A stretch of 64,000 nucleotides of DNA from Roridomyces roridus (GCA_029378245.1 JARKIF010000139.1:18667-82666); one strand, 5' to 3'; shown: positions 20,884 through 34,431, counted from the first letter of the stretch. The notes: generated by a model not told the origin, from the sequence alone. Numbers and translations are program-made.

Positions 20884-21059
20884 AAGATCTACTGTAGAAC
20901 TACCACTGCACTTCGTTCGTACAATTTCCACTTGGGTAACTTGTCACATGTCCGTATTGAGTAACAAAGAAGTACAACAACGATACAACTGGAGCCAGTG
21001 TCTATTGTACAGTGCGTGCCAAAGGATTATGTAGCCCAAAAAGAGAGTAAACAAGAGAT

Positions 21060-24000
21060 TCAAGAGCCTGCGTCCGTGAGACTCGTGGCCATCCAACGGC
21101 CCTGCACCAAATGATGAATAGCAATACCCCGTCCGGGCATCTGATTCCCAACGCGAGACCCGTCCTCAAGATGAATAAAATGACCTTTGCCTTCAAGCGC
21201 AAGAAGTACATCATTGTAGCGCGTGCCCACGACCCGCTCGATGGTAGGGAAATCGCCTATGGTGCCGAGGAACTCGATGGCCCGATCCTTGCGCGACAGC
21301 CACGGCACATCCTTGTCGGGATTCTGCTCCTTGTTGACAATGAGGACGTTCCCGCCTACGACGCCGGGGTCTGTGATGGGGTAGAACGATAGGATGTCCG
21401 AGGTCCCTGTGAGATGGGTCTGCAGATGGGCTGTGTGTGTCTTGGCACCAACAAAATGCGCCTGCCTCAACTTTGGGGAGAGGACAAATTCGTCGAGGGC
21501 AGCACAGACATTGCACGACCCGGTGATGTGACGCATTTTGCCTTGAAACGGACCAAGGACGTGGTGGAGGTACGCTCCGATCACAGCGCGGAAGAAATCA
21601 CAAAAGGGTTTGTGGTAAACCTCCATGGAGTGGTCGCGCAGCGTGCGCCGGAGCGGGGGAACGTACAGCGGGCTCATGATATCCGGAATCCAATCCGAGC
21701 CGTGGTCACGGGGGACTGTCAGGAAGAGGACGCGCCGACACATGTCAAGTCGGCGGATGGATAGACAGAGGTCGATGATTTCCGAAAGGCGGCGGTGACG
21801 CAGCGAGATATCTCCAGATCGAACGATGAGCGAGAAATCACTCAAGGTCGCGCCCAAGCCCTCGTCCACAAGGCCCTCGAATATCTGGGCGTCTTCGTCG
21901 CTTTTGACGCATTCAGGCCGCGCGGCGTGGACAGACCGAAGGAACTCGACCCAAAAATCGTACGCATTCGGGATGCGATTGACAGGACCGATCACACTGA
22001 CAAGTATACTTGAGCCCACAGAAGATGGAAGCAAACTGTATTGGACTTACACACTCCAAAAGAATGTGATCCCTTTCTTGCGTATCAGGGCAATGAACAA
22101 GGGAGCCATCTCTCGCTCCAAATGTTGCATAGTGTCGAGGGACTTGAGAAGCAGTTCAGTCAACCATCGCAACACGCCGTCTCGTTTCGACTCGGGCTCG
22201 AGCGAGAGTAGCGCTTCTTCATCAACCTCAATGAAGAACTCGAGGCACTTTCTGACGCCCTTGGTCGTCCAGCAGTATTCAATGCTGAGATATGTCAGCC
22301 CAAGAACCATAAGCAAAGGATGAGATCACCTTTCACGGATCTCAGGAAATGAGAACTGTTTCCATGCATCGAGCCATCGGATCGACTCGAGGGCGGAGAT
22401 CAACGAGCCATGGGAGCATGTACTGCGGACAGTGTCGACCCACATCTTGCAATCGTTCCAGCCAAGGGCAATCTCCGCAAGCGCGGTTTGAGCAGTAAAG
22501 TTGTACGGCTGTTGCCTGTAGAGAGACGATACGACATATGCGACAATCTTGCGCTCGACCGGAGACGGTGCTTGGCGGTCGACGTTGTAGAGCCGCTCCA
22601 ATGCGTAAGACGCCTTGCGTGTGTGCAAAAGGGCCTCCACTGTGCGGCGTCGTTCATAAAGCACAACTACTGTACGGTAGTGGTCTGTCGCGAATAAGGA
22701 TAAGGAATAAAATCGTAGGGAGGTGCTTACGGAATTCGATCACGTGCGGGTCCTTTGGAAAGATAGGGGTCAGGTACTTGTCCCTGTCCCACAACAAGGA
22801 ACTCACCTTGGCGTCGTACACCACAAGATCCGGCGCAGACTCGGCAGCCAGAACCGACTTGACAAGGTCAGACTCTTTGAGCTCCAGTTTCGTGAGCCCC
22901 GGAAGAGCCACCCCATCAAAGTCAAAGACCTCCTTGATCGTCAAACGACGGGTATTGACCCTAAGCATCCTCGGTCTCCCCTGTCCATCGCGCGTCGTCG
23001 ACGCCTCGTCTGCCGTGCCGATGAGATGGTCGTCCAGTGTCGCAAGCCCGAGCTGGAAGCCAAGCTCGTCGCAGACGAATTTCAGGTGAATAACGCGGTG
23101 CCTATCTTCGAGCTTGAGTGTGTCCGCCCGTAGATCGTTGTCACGGTACTCGTGCTGGAGAGGGTATGCGATGATGCTGGGCGCGGCATCTGGTTCGTAT
23201 TCTTGGATATCGGACCACTGTCGGAGAAATCGCTTTAGTTCGCCGAGTTTCTCTGGCATAGTGGGCAGTTGAGGTCGTTGGTCGTCAATGGCGACGAGGC
23301 GATACGACAGTGCGAGACGGCGCCCAGATTCGACAGGTTTGATCAAGCAGTCTACACCATGGTACCACGCGATGAACGAAGTCGAGAAACTAAAGATGGT
23401 CATTGGCACTGATTTTGATACAATCCAACAGGTGCGGCTAACCTTGACGTCGCAGACAGATCGTAGCTCTCTGAGCAGCCGGCGAATGATAGTTGGACAT
23501 GCCCGCCGGTGTAGAGCGAAGGGAGGATGACATGGATGGTCCCGAATTCAGCCGTCTTCCGCACCGGGTTCACAGTGCTGTCACAGAGAATCAGCGTCAA
23601 GACAGATGAGATGCGAACACAGAATCCACCATTCATATTCCAAGATGCTGCGACCAGGATCAGTTTATGTTTCCCGAAACAGAAACATAGCTGCTTACTC
23701 AACGGTAGCTTCCCACAAAAGCAGACTCTGCAGCTCGAGCCGCGGTCGACTGCAATGCGGGGAAAGCTTCTTCCAGATATCCTTCAACACAATCTCCTCG
23801 AGATACGTCGTCCACGCGGGGTTGCCGCACTCGACATCCTTTGCATCAAGTTCCCACACATTTCCCACTGGTCGCTTGTCGCTTGTTGACTCTGAGATCA
23901 CCGCTTGCACCAAACGTGCGTCGCGTTCGCTGAGCGGGAGGCCAAGGATTCCGATCCCCTTGACGGTTAGTCCAGGGTTTGCGGCAGATGCGGTAGTCGC

Positions 24001-24592
24001 CGCGTGGCAGTACTTGCCGGGGAAAGAGAAATCTCGGCGCAGGAGAAGTTCCAGTTCGCGCTAGAACATATATGGAATCAACCATCCTTGAAGTAACAGC
24101 GGCGTATTGCTTTATTACGACATACCGTAATGTCGTCCTGTGCGGAGGATACGGGCCGAATCTCTGGCGAGTTGGCAGCGGCGGCGGGTACGACTCGTAA
24201 TTTCTTGCGGGGTGGCTGGCCGTCGGTCTGTTGTAGGGGTGCCTTTATGACGGGGGGAGAGGTTGCAGAGCTATGCCGCCGGACTGTCTGCGGTTTATCG
24301 CGTCGCCGCGGAGCGTGTTCGCGCAAGTATTGTTCGTCTCTGTACGGATGGGACCAGGTTGATCGGGGAACTGCAGTGTCCACCTGTGGTGTGTATATCA
24401 GTGGAATTCTCCGAGTGTATCGCCGCAATTATTCACATAAAAGTGGCGTTGAGAAACTGGGTCGTATTGTTTCACCCAACCGGGGGGTAAATCGTCCGGG
24501 GATGGCGGAGAGTGCGGTGGAGGAGCCCGAGGAGACGAGTGTTGTCCTTGAGGCGATGTGCGTGTCTCTCGAGGAGAGGAGTGCGGAGCGGG
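21060..24592 (-). CDS. WW domain + 2OG-Fe(II) oxygenase-like protein (5' end unresolved)
   Basis: The exon starting at 24592 encodes a Pro-rich stretch and LPPGWVKQYDPVSQRHFY; after a 53-nt intron (24384-24436) it continues VDTAVPRSTWSHPY, completing a WW domain. A second intron (24061-24125) joins this to RELELLLRRDFSFPG and GLTVKGIGILGLPLSERDA, the start of the prolyl-4-hydroxylase-like domain common in Agaricomycetes. The barrel core follows: TIHVILPSLYTGGHVQLSFA and IKPVESGRRLALSYRL, split by intron 23390-23442. About 700 further residues of the family's own C-terminal region end at 21060. The usual HxD and distal His of the iron site are not found (Cys stands at the distal His position), although the Arg that would bind 2-oxoglutarate is kept. 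No start codon is visible, so the true 5' end is upstream of 24592. Confidence 0.65.
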
Positions 24593-25773
24593 CTAATACA
24601 CGCCACAATCAGTGGCAAGTCCAAGTGAAAGAGGGAAGTGTTTCGGACTTCAGCGGGAAGAGTTTTGGCCGACGGGAGCGAATATGTGCGCTGGGGAGCC
24701 TAATATATGGTCAGCTATCTTTCAAGTTTGAAGCGTAGATGATATTAACGTCGGGGACGCGATCGTCGCGGTAGTGTTTCCTGGAGGACGCTGGCGAGTG
24801 TGGCTGGGATAACAAATGAGCCCAGTGTCGCGCTGCAAGAGACGAAATCTGACATCATGGCCATCGTGTTGTTTCAAATTCCTGGGAGGTTCAGGGAACG
24901 ATTGTATTGGTGGGAGTCTTGGAGATTCATCCTGACCGACCCTGGTGAGTTTCAAATGCATTTGCACGAGGAATGACCAACTGGTGCTCGATGGTGGTGC
25001 TTTCTGTGGGTCTCCGCTGGCGGTGGGATCCTGGGAGAAGGATACTAGAAAGGGTTCTAATTAGGGATACTACTTGGATAGAACAAGGCAAACATGGTGG
25101 TGGTATTGCACTGGGCTCGAGGCCGCTGCAGAGTCTCGCCTGAGGGCACCGGGCGAGGAGAGCATTGGCAAGATGGAAGAGGCGTGCTGGGAACTCGATC
25201 AGCAGACCGAGATTATAGTTACTCGCAGGTATGTATGTGAATCTGAGATGATCTTCCACATCAGTTATCGCCATGAGGCGAGGCAAATGGGTCAATTCCC
25301 GGATGGGGCACACAAGGCAAAAGTAGCCGGTCTGCCTGAGAAACCCAATCGGGAGGTATCTACTCCAGGGGAAGACTGGACACGCTGCGGCTGTTGGAAT
25401 GCATGGAAAATCGAAGCAGATGCGGGAGTTCCTTGCGCTGTTGCAATCTTGATTCTGATTTTTTGGACGGTGGAAGTGCGGGAACGCCCTGTGAAACAAC
25501 TTCAAAATTAGCCCCGCGATCCTGAGCCAGGCTTCGCGCCCATCAGAAGGGGCTTGACAGGATGAGTGGATATAGTTATCTAGTCGACAAGAACCCCTTT
25601 TAAATTGGTTGCAGGAATGGAGAGCCGTTTTCCGTTGATCCCTGATGCAGATGCTCGAGGCCGTTGTGTGTGAGACGGAAAAGGCAGTTGTACGTAACTC
25701 TTAGTGCCAATCGGAATCTGTTATCTCCGGTCGAGAAGAACGACGAAGCCCCCCGAATGAAACATTGCCAAAC
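24593..25773. other. intergenic, unresolved first exon expected
   Basis: The missing start of the WW/2OG-like gene should lie here on the minus strand. A 192-codon minus ORF (24927-25505) has no domain and an unlikely composition, so I do not call it. The right part is the PFS2 promoter. Confidence 0.4.
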
Positions 25774-27764
25774 ATGGCTGCATCCCTTCCGGTGCTACTT
25801 TCCCAAAGAGCCGTCCCTCATCCTGCCCCCGTGCCTCACGTCGAATGGACCCCGTCGCGCTATCTTTCCGCGCCTCAACCACCACCCATCGACGATGCCA
25901 CGCGCATGCAGGAGCTCGAAGCAAATGCGCGTCAATTTGCAGAAGGAAAGCCGATAAAGAAGACGCGTCCCCGGAGGACGGTGGATTACAATGGTAGTCT
26001 TGGACGCTGGGCTCTGGTAAGATTGCTTTCGTCTGCTACGTTCCTTCTCCTCACTTGGACAGCTGCGCAAATTGCGTCCAAGTCATGGGTATGTACCGTA
26101 CTTGCGGCCTAGTCCTCCATATATTATCGACGTACGAAGACCTCCTTGTCCTTCACTACGAAAAGAATAAATCTCTTCTTCCAGCTGCTGCCCCCAAAAG
26201 CTTACCCAGAAAACGCGTCCACTTCTCTGTGTACCAAGTTTGTGCACACGTCTACCAACAAAGTTCGATGTCCAGTCAACGTAGTCACCGTAAGCCAACA
26301 GCCATTGCTCCTACGCCTAAACTAATATTTCGTAGTGGACACCCGAAGGCCGGCGCGTACTCACCGGCTCGACGAGCGGCGAATTCACGCTCTGGAATGG
26401 TCTCACATTCAACTTTGAAACCATCCTCCAAGCCCACGACACGGCCATCTGCACCATGACCTTTACCCACTCTGGCGCATATCTCGCGTCGGCCGACAAA
26501 TCTGGAACGATCAAGTACTTTGAGCCCAATATGAACAATTTGGCGGCATGGCAGGGATCAAGCCAGCACGAAGCCATTCGAGGACTCAGTTTCAGCCCCG
26601 ATGACCAGCGCTTCGCGACTGCCAGCGACGACTCGAGTATACGGATATGGTCTTTCCAAGAACGGCGCGTAGAGAACGTTCTTACTGGCCACGGCTGGGA
26701 TGTCAAATGCGTCGAATGGCACCCGACAAAGGGTCTTCTTGTATCTGGGAGCAAGGACAACGACATCAAGTTTTGGGATCCTCGTACAGGAACGGTGCTC
26801 TCGACTCTGTATGTTTTATTCTGCTTCACTTTCATTTCTAACCCCTCCATCAGCCACCAACATAAAAACACCATCCAAGCCCTCTCCTGGTCCCCAAAGG
26901 GAGATATGGTCGCCAGCGCCTCCCGAGACCAAACCGTCCGTGTGTTTGACATTCGTGCCATGAAAGAGTTCCGCGTCTTCAAGGGCCACAAGAAGGAAGT
27001 CTGCTGTAAGTCGTTTCGTTTGCTACACTCATCTTCTAATCTAACAACAAATTCCAGCGGTAACCTGGCACCCCGTACACCCAATAATCGTCTCTGGAGG
27101 CTCCGAAGGCGCCGTCCTACACTGGGACCTCGGCACCCCCGAACCCTCCATCACAAACCCCGCCGCCCCACCACGCGCCACCCTCTCCCAAGCACACGAC
27201 TCGAACGTTTGGTCCCTCGCATTCCACCCATTAGGGCATCTTCTCGCGAGCGCTTCCAACGACCACACTACACGCTTTTGGAGCAGAGAAAGACCTGGAG
27301 ACGCGTCGAGTGTGTTTTCAGGCGGAGGGGAGAAGCCTCCGGATGTGGTCGATAATGGGGGCCAGGATGAGGAAGAGGACGAGCTCGCACCTGGATTTGG
27401 AGGTGATTATCCTCCCGGGTTTGGAGGTGCTGGCAACGACGACAGTGGAGGCGGGGGCGGTGCGTGGTGGGGCCGCGAGGAGGACTCTCGTGGCGGTGGA
27501 AGTGAAGACGCTTTTGGTCGGATAGCCCGTGGGGACGGCCCTGGCGAGGATATGATCCCTGGGTTCGGCGCTTCGGAACGACAGGCGCTGCCTTCCCAGG
27601 AGGACATGTACCCACCACAAGACAACAACAATTCGTGGGGTGGTCGTAACGGCGGTGCTGCAGGGGACCCTGACTGGGGACGCCATGATGGGGGCGGCCG
27701 ACAAAGCCGGTGGGGCCCCCGCAGCAACCGTGGCGGCGGTGGAGGTGGAGGGTACCGATATTGA
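25774..27764 (+). CDS. PFS2: PFS2, WD40 subunit of the mRNA cleavage and polyadenylation factor
   Basis: Six exons (25774-26016, 26063-26131, 26185-26289, 26336-26808, 26854-27005, 27058-27764) give 582 residues. The N-terminus has the family mark [15 protein letters not shown], then [10 protein letters not shown] and [14 protein letters not shown]. Seven WD40 blades follow, with for example [57 protein letters not shown] and [11 protein letters not shown]. The tail is Gly/Asp/Arg-rich and low in complexity, as in WDR33, the animal homologue. In yeast and animals this subunit holds CPF/CPSF together and contacts the AAUAAA signal. All introns are 45-53 nt with standard borders. Confidence 0.95.
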
Positions 27765-28412
27765 GTCGCTTATTGGATTCAGTAGGCACCTTGGACTCGT
27801 TCGCTCGGAGTACTCCGCGTCTACGCGACCTGTTTCAATTGCAAACTTCACCTCACAATTTATTCCACTCGGTGCTCGCCGACGATTGAAACCACAGGAA
27901 ATCTCCGTTCAGCCTTGTACAAAGAGTGCGGCCACCGAACCAATTGAATTTGATCCGCTCGCTATTTACCTTCCTCCGTACATACTTGACTTTCCCCATC
28001 AAGCTCAAGGAACGCAAAAGTAGGCTGTGCCGTGTCTATTCTATGTATATCCGCGCAGGTAAATACTCCATGCAAATGTAATGTAACGAATTCGTACAAA
28101 TGTGGGTCGTGTGTATGCTCGAGGGGGGTCGTGGTGTGATAAAAAAAACTACGAGTACAAAGATCGGATGAATGGAGGGCGGTAGTACACACAATCTGCA
28201 CGGGGATAGCAGCGGAGTGCTTCCGGAGCAGGATGAAGATGGAGTGAATGTCCAAAAGTGGATGGGTGGATGGGGTGGTTTTACAAGGTGGGGGGGATGA
28301 ATTTCGTGAATCTGTCGCGTGTGTAGAGACCATAAAAATAAGAGGAAAAAAAGGGGATGGATGGATGATAGTATTCACAAAGAAAGAAACCCAGAAACCA
28401 AAAATCGAAACC
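27765..28412. other. convergent intergenic region
   Basis: Shared 3' flank of PFS2 (plus) and the CBM21 gene (minus). It is A/T-rich with several A runs and no supported gene. Confidence 0.5.
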
Positions 28413-30579
28413 CTAGGCAGCGACTGGCGTCTCAGAGCGCGAAGCGATGGGTGTAGACTCGCCACTACTCCCGCTGCTTCTCCAGCCATCGAACGTCTGA
28501 GACTGGGGATTTTGTTGCTGCTGCGCAAGAGACTGCAATCGGGGCGACGTCGATGCAGCGGAAAGAAGCTCCTCCACGCTCGACACTGACTGCGTGCGTG
28601 GAAGTCCTTGAATCTCGGGCCCAGTGTAGAAACAAAACCTGCACGAGTGCAATCAGTGTCGTCCAAAAAAAAACAGGTAATGCAACACACCTATCCAGGA
28701 AATTATGATAGGTCTTCGGGCTCGCGCTCCCCGGCACCGGTGACATCTGGCCAAAGTCCTCAAAGTCCAGCGGGCTCACAGGCGACGTCCCACTACTGCT
28801 GAATGCGGGCGTGCTGAGCTCGCTACTCCCAGGTTTGAGGAGCCGCCCATCGAGATCAAATCCAATTGGCCCTATCCCGAGGCCGAGACCAACCCTAGCA
28901 GGTTCTAGCGGCGGGAACGAATTGAATCTCCCACCCCCGGGCGTCCCCATGGGCGTCGTCGCCATTGAATCATCCAACGCACGGAACATCCTCGGTGTTC
29001 CCGGCGGCGTTCGTCTCAAGGACCCAAAATCCCGCTCCCGCAGCGGAACATCAAAATATCCGCGTTGGTGATGGCGCTGCTGAGGCAAGGCAAACGGCGC
29101 TTCGTCCGAGTCGTCCGACGGGACGTACGGAGCAGGACGGAAGGACAGGTCTTCACCCGTATCGCGAGGTGATCCAAGGGGGGGTTTGGCCTTGACCGAG
29201 TTGCGCTGCGGTGGCCACGGGACCATGCTAGGTGGACTGGGGTTGTCAATAACGGGATGCGACTGAGCGCGAGTGTGATGTTGCACAGTGGCAGAAGGCC
29301 GCCATGGCATCCGCGCCGCCACTCCAAAGTCATACCGCTTTGCAAGTGACCCACCAGCCTTGAACTTGTCGGCCGTCTCGTCCTGCACCTTGACGACGCG
29401 CTCGAGCCGACTGTGTAGGTCCTCGGCAGCTTCACCCTTCTTCTTTTCCTCTTCCCTCGGCGCCCGTCGGAACGTCGCACGGTAATTCCCTCCTCCATTG
29501 TTGTCCCACATCTCGCGGCCGGCAGAGGTAAACCGCACAGCAAGCAACATCTCCTTCCCCTCGATGCGTGCAAGCAAATCATTCAGTCGTATCGTGAATG
29601 AAAACAGGTCCACCTCGCCGCCGGGTAGCGAGCTCGAATGACGCGCCGTCACCTCGCTCGTCGTCTGCCACCCATCAAACGTGAACCGTACCGCAACCCA
29701 CTTTTCGAATGCGAGGTTGCGCACAGCCACGGTACCCACAACGGCGGTCTCATCCTCGTTGAGCGTCAGCGTCCGCAGCTTCACGTCAACCTCGCCCACC
29801 GCAGGCGGGACATCGACGCGCATGTCAAGGCGCCCCTTGGGATTCGTCCCCTTGCCGAATATCCAGTCAGGAAAGTCGCCGTCTGTTCCGCTGGTGTCGT
29901 CAGTGGGCGAGCCATCGCGGCTGACGGCAAGCGGCTTCTGTTCGGCGAGGAAGAGCTTGACGTGCTCGAGTTGGGCGTCAAAGTGTACCCGGGAACGCGT
30001 GATGGTAGGTGTGTTGGGCTCACTCTTGCTTATACTCCCCGGCCCTCCTAGCACGACGGTGAGCGAGCCGCGGATCTTTGGCGTCGAGGACTTGAGAGAG
30101 GATTTTATGGGTTCGCCAGACTTTTTGCGAATGACGCGAGGTGTCTCGTTGTCCTTTGGCGGGGAAGAGGCTGAAGGAATGCGGGATGTGGAGAGGGCAC
30201 GGAGGTGGCCGGACGCTGGGGCGTAGACCAATGGACGAGGCGTGGCTGCGGTATCGTCGGGCTCTGAACCTTGGCGACCGAGAAACACGGGAGGAGGGGC
30301 GCTCCGCTCTGGAGAACGGACGCCCCGAACGCGTTTGGGACGGATGGTGGGACGGCCACTGGACGAGGATGAAGAGGAGGAGGAACTCTCGGTCTCTGGT
30401 GGATCCTCGGGCGGGGTCGCGCCTTGTACGACGAGTTTTATTGGACTGGGTTTAGGCGGAGTGGTAGGGACACTGCGGCTGGCAGAAGGCGAGCGGCGGG
30501 GAAGGAGAGGTAGAGGAGAGCTCGCTGAATTGGAGTCGCGAAAGTCGAGTGAAGGGGACATGGAAAGCGTCGCGAGCAT
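28413..30579 (-). CDS. protein phosphatase 1 regulatory subunit with CBM21 domain
   Basis: Two exons (28691-30579 and 28413-28638, a 52-nt intron) give 704 residues. A long Ser/Pro-rich N-terminus leads to SRVHFD, an RVxF docking site for the PP1 catalytic subunit. The CBM21 glycogen-binding domain follows: VAVRNLAFEKWVAVRFTFDG, then EVDLFSFTIRL, LLAVRF and WDNNGGGNYRATF. This is the layout of Gac1/Pig1 and animal R3 subunits, which bring PP1 to glycogen to activate glycogen synthase. The remainder is Pro-rich and disordered. I chose the ATG at 30579; another in-frame ATG lies at 30561. Confidence 0.88.
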
Positions 30580-33073
30580 CAGAGAGGCTGGTGCTAAAGT
30601 TAAGTTTGAGCAGGCAGCCGGAGATTGAAGTGAACAGCTGACCTTTTGCTTGTTTTGCTCTGGCTGAAAAACTGACGCTGTAATGATGTAACGCAGAGTA
30701 GGGCGAGTGATGGTCGCAAAGTGCGGGTCCGTAGAGGGGAGATAACTCAATGGACCTAGGCGACTAGTGGTGCGGGCGGTATCCACAAACGACGGCAACG
30801 ACTAGGCGGGGAACGAAAACAAAGGCCGGGTCGTGCGGCAGAAGGTACGGCGGCGAGGGAGAAGAGGAAAGTGGGACGAGGCGGGTCGGGAAGAAAGGAG
30901 ACAGCTTGTTTTGTCTTATACAAACTCCATATCAGTCAGCCACTGGGCAGATCGGTCAGTATTTATCTCCTTCTTTTCCTTCTTTTCGAGTAGACTATAC
31001 CATTTTCTGACCTTATCCATGGCCGATACGTACTGCAGCTAGCTACTGCAGCGTCGAGAAATGCCAGAACCGCGAAGGCAAAAGGCAGCATGAAAAAAGC
31101 TTGTCGGTGCTACGAGCCGAGACACGGCAACCTGTTAGGTAACTCACTCGATCGCCGAACTTACCGACTGACTTATCTCCATCTGCTTCCACCACTCGCA
31201 CCGGGTCGTACCAGCCGACGTTCCACGGTGTCGACCCGGCCCATTCCTGCCCTTTCCCACTGCTTCCCAAGCCTTCCCAGTTGCGAGGAATACAGATTTT
31301 CGTCCTCGTCAATAACGTCGTCATTGATGACGGTGTCTATTCGCTAAATGGCACGTTCTATTGCGTTCCTTTCTCACGACAACTCCAATACGAACAAATT
31401 CGGGATGCTCGAGAATAGTTCCAGGCCGCACCGAAATATTCACTCCTTCATCAAGGTCCGACCTGACGTGCAATGGAGACGAGTGATACCTAACAAACGT
31501 GCCGGACATTCAAGTGGGTCCAAATGGAATTTGAACAGCGGCGTTTGCATATTCTGTCGCTCGGTGTCAATCAAAAATCGTGGGTATGGAGCCGACCGCA
31601 AATGGACTTTCAAGTTCGCGAGCAAGTCACATGCTGGTCTTCCGGATTCCGGGGTGGAAGTGCAACGAACAAGATTGGCAATTACAAGCGGTGAAATCAT
31701 CCCTTCGCGCACGCCCACCCACAAGCGTGCCAACAAGGTCCGTTAAATGCATTCAGACTGCCCGAATAAAACCGATGTCGACACGGAGGGACGCGGGCAA
31801 AATGAAATGAAATTCAGGCACACATGGACCTACACAGCCCATACGCAGCATTTTTGGTCGAGACCACTGGCAAGCGCGTCGCTTGCAAGTACAAGTAAGC
31901 TCCGAGTCCGAGTTGACACAGACGAGCGGGGATTCATCACAGCCGGCACAGAGGCATCACAGCGGACATACAAACGCGCCCACTCCGGACATTCAAGTGG
32001 CGTATTTCCACGACCGCAAGAAGGTAAATTCCCGTAAAAGGAAAGCCCAGCGAGACAACGAGGCATATCGCTATCTGTTCACTGTCCATTATCACTCCGT
32101 GAGCAGCTCCAAGGAGTGCAAACCGCTCCACTACGCCGCCTTTACGGACCACATGTATGCACTCCTTGGCCGACTCTTCCTGCTCGCTGATGACCCGTGG
32201 TCCACAACTCGCAGCCCTGATCCAAGGCTGGCTTGCCAAAACCTTCAAACCGACAACTCGCAGTGGCGGAGATTAGATATCGATTAGCGCTCTTATTCGG
32301 CAGAATTCGGATCTCTGAATAATGGAATGGAGCGACCACAAGAGAAGAATTTCTCCGATACTGGCGGCGGTGGAGATTAGATATCTCAAATCCACCCCGC
32401 ACGTGTCCCTTCAAGTCATTTCAACCCTGAAGTGGGTCCTGTTAGCACCGGCAACTAGCATCGTATCCTATCTTCTCCGACAACCTATTAACCAACCCCC
32501 GAACCGTGCCCGAAATGGAATTTCATGTTCAATTTTGATCAACGTAAGTGCCTGTTTCTCAGCACTTGTTGGCAACCGCTCGGACTTGTGGCAAAAAAAA
32601 CTATCATTGCTATCAAGCACTCGCTCATAGCTTTAGCAAGGTCCGGGCAGAAATGATATTTCATCGCCTTGCCTTGAATTGAATGATATGCCCGCAGCCC
32701 GACGTCCCCCGGCCCTTGATGTGGATGGTTGGCCGCAAGGCGTATTCATTCAGCCAAATCAACCGTGGGTAATAACTGGTTATCCAATCTGATTTGGGTT
32801 GCACGCAAACCTTGTTTCCTTCTTTTTGGACACCGGCGAAGCCTACCAAAGAAGACTCGAGGTTCCCGACGGCGTACGATGCATCATGCTCAACAAGAAG
32901 TCGAAGAAGAACCTTGCCGTAAGTAAGCTTAGCGTGCAATTGAATCTTGATTCAAATACTATGCCACGGAGGTACCCAATCTCCACCGCGATCTTTGAAC
33001 CTCCCTCGACAGGGAACAACACAGCGAAATAGAGAATAACAATGCTGCTACTAAAGCTGGTGGCTACAGAAAA
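30580..33073. other. gene-poor region, no supported gene
   Basis: 2.5 kb with scattered short ORFs and no recognisable domain. Two pieces recur: GGACATTCAAGTGG at about 31504 and 31988, and GGAGATTAGATATC at about 32269 and 32371. A plus ORF at 31883-32287 (134 codons) and a segment around 32840-32925 (LDTGEAYQRRLEVPDGVR) look partly coding and could be relics. I assign no function. Confidence 0.4.
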
Positions 33074-34431
33074 CTAATACGACCCTTCGCTCACCCGCTT
33101 CTCCAAAAAGTCAGAGTGCACCGACCTGGATTCATGTTCATGCTCAGTCATCGACGGCCGGAAAACCAGCCCCGTATTCGTCTCGTCCCGCCGCCTCTCC
33201 CTCGTCGTCTTCGTCGTCGTCAACGCACTGACACTGACCCCGAGACTAATATCCGACGCAACCATACCCTCGGGATCATGAACGATCCTCGCCCTTGAAT
33301 TCAATATGGCGAGCATGCTGTTCGAGTAGAGCTTTGAGAGCCAGATGCACACGCCCAAATGAAAGTTGTTGCCGTCAAAGTGCACGAAGAGGACGAGGTC
33401 GATGATGGCAAAGACGGCGCAGAGGACGCCAGTGGTTACTGTCACCTAGAATTTCGGTATTTGAAACTCAGAGAACACATATGTAAAGAAAAGGTACCTT
33501 GATTATGCGCGTTAATATGGCACGCGTGTGGCGGAATCCAGGCTCTTGCGCTTTCAAGATGTAGAAGACCGTACCAGCGACAATGAGCAGGTCGTCGGCT
33601 GCTGTCGCGGATAACCACGCCTGCGATGAATTTCAGACTTTACTCAAATGTAAATGCAGGAGCATACGATTGGTGGGTGGAGGTTTTTAAGCTGGGAGAA
33701 GTGGCCGGCGCGGCATATGAGGATGGCCGTCCAAATCCCTGCGCCCAGTTGAAATGCTGTGACCTACGAATGGTTAGATATGATGAACGTAAGGATAGAT
33801 TAAAGCTCACCACTATAATTACAGCAGGCACGATCAGCGCCTTTTGCCCAATAACATGGATCCGATAGGCAAAGAAAATCTGCCCGACGGAGGCCACCAG
33901 GGACCCCAGCACGGGAACAGAGAAAAAAGCCCACCCGACCTCGTCAAGGGCGTTAGCATCGCCCCATTGCGCGCCAAATATCTTCGCCGTGTCCTTGAAG
34001 ACGGTGATTAGCACAGCGCTGGGGCGAGTGAATGCATCTATACTCTACTATCGCCCATCGTTTGGCATATTTCCGCAACACCAACAAGCGCGACGAGGAT
34101 TTTTATAAAAGGACGGTCGCGCGGGAAGGCGAGAAAGTAGATGTCTGTCGAGCGGATCTTTAACCAGAGGAGTCGTAGCGCAATGCAGACGTACAGATTT
34201 GCACGCCAAGTGCGCCGAGTAGCATCCAGTTCATTACTGTCCCCACATACTGCAAACACCGAGCCAAAAGTTAATCATCCGGGGTTGGAGATGGTATACG
34301 GATCTCTATGTACGCACCAAGGGGATGGTGCTAATGCCACAATGTCGCCAGTCAACAGATGTATATTAGCCCGAGAGAGACGACGCACAGTTCACCGACG
34401 GGTGGGACATGGGTGCTTCTGGGCTGGACAT
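33074..34431 (-). CDS. DUF6534-like seven-TM membrane protein, copy 1
   Basis: The minus-strand model starts MSSPEAPMSHP and, after a long intron, continues TIPLYVGTVMNWMLLGAL. Hydrophobic segments follow: ILVALVGVAEICQ, SVPVLGSLVASVGQIFFAY, ALIVPAVIIVVTAFQLGAG, WLSATAADDLLIVAGTVFY and VLCAVFAIIDLVLFVHF. The FPRDRP loop, the LSKLYSNSMLAILNSR end and the basic cytosolic tail are typical of the large Agaricomycete DUF6534 family, whose function is unknown. The start and first splices are supported by alignment with the paralog at 54710-55884. One intron of about 50 nt before DTAKIFGAQWGD looks at first like a frameshift but uses an AAG acceptor. Confidence 0.75.

Noticed and set aside
24927..25505. 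192-codon minus ORF between the WW/2OG-like gene and PFS2
   Set aside because: No domain, Cys/His-rich random-looking text, and no splice support. It may include a missing first exon, but I cannot show it.
27268..27851. Long minus-strand ORFs under the PFS2 tail
   Set aside because: They are antisense shadows of the Gly/Asp-rich, low-complexity C-terminus.
31348..32287. Two plus ORFs of 132 and 134 codons
   Set aside because: No recognisable domain and many stops around; not enough support for a gene.
33960..34035. Apparent frameshift in DUF6534-like copy 1 and copy 2 before the IFGA.WGD block
   Set aside because: Both copies have an intron of about 50 nt with a CTAAT branch point and an AAG acceptor at the same place; splicing there keeps frame in both.
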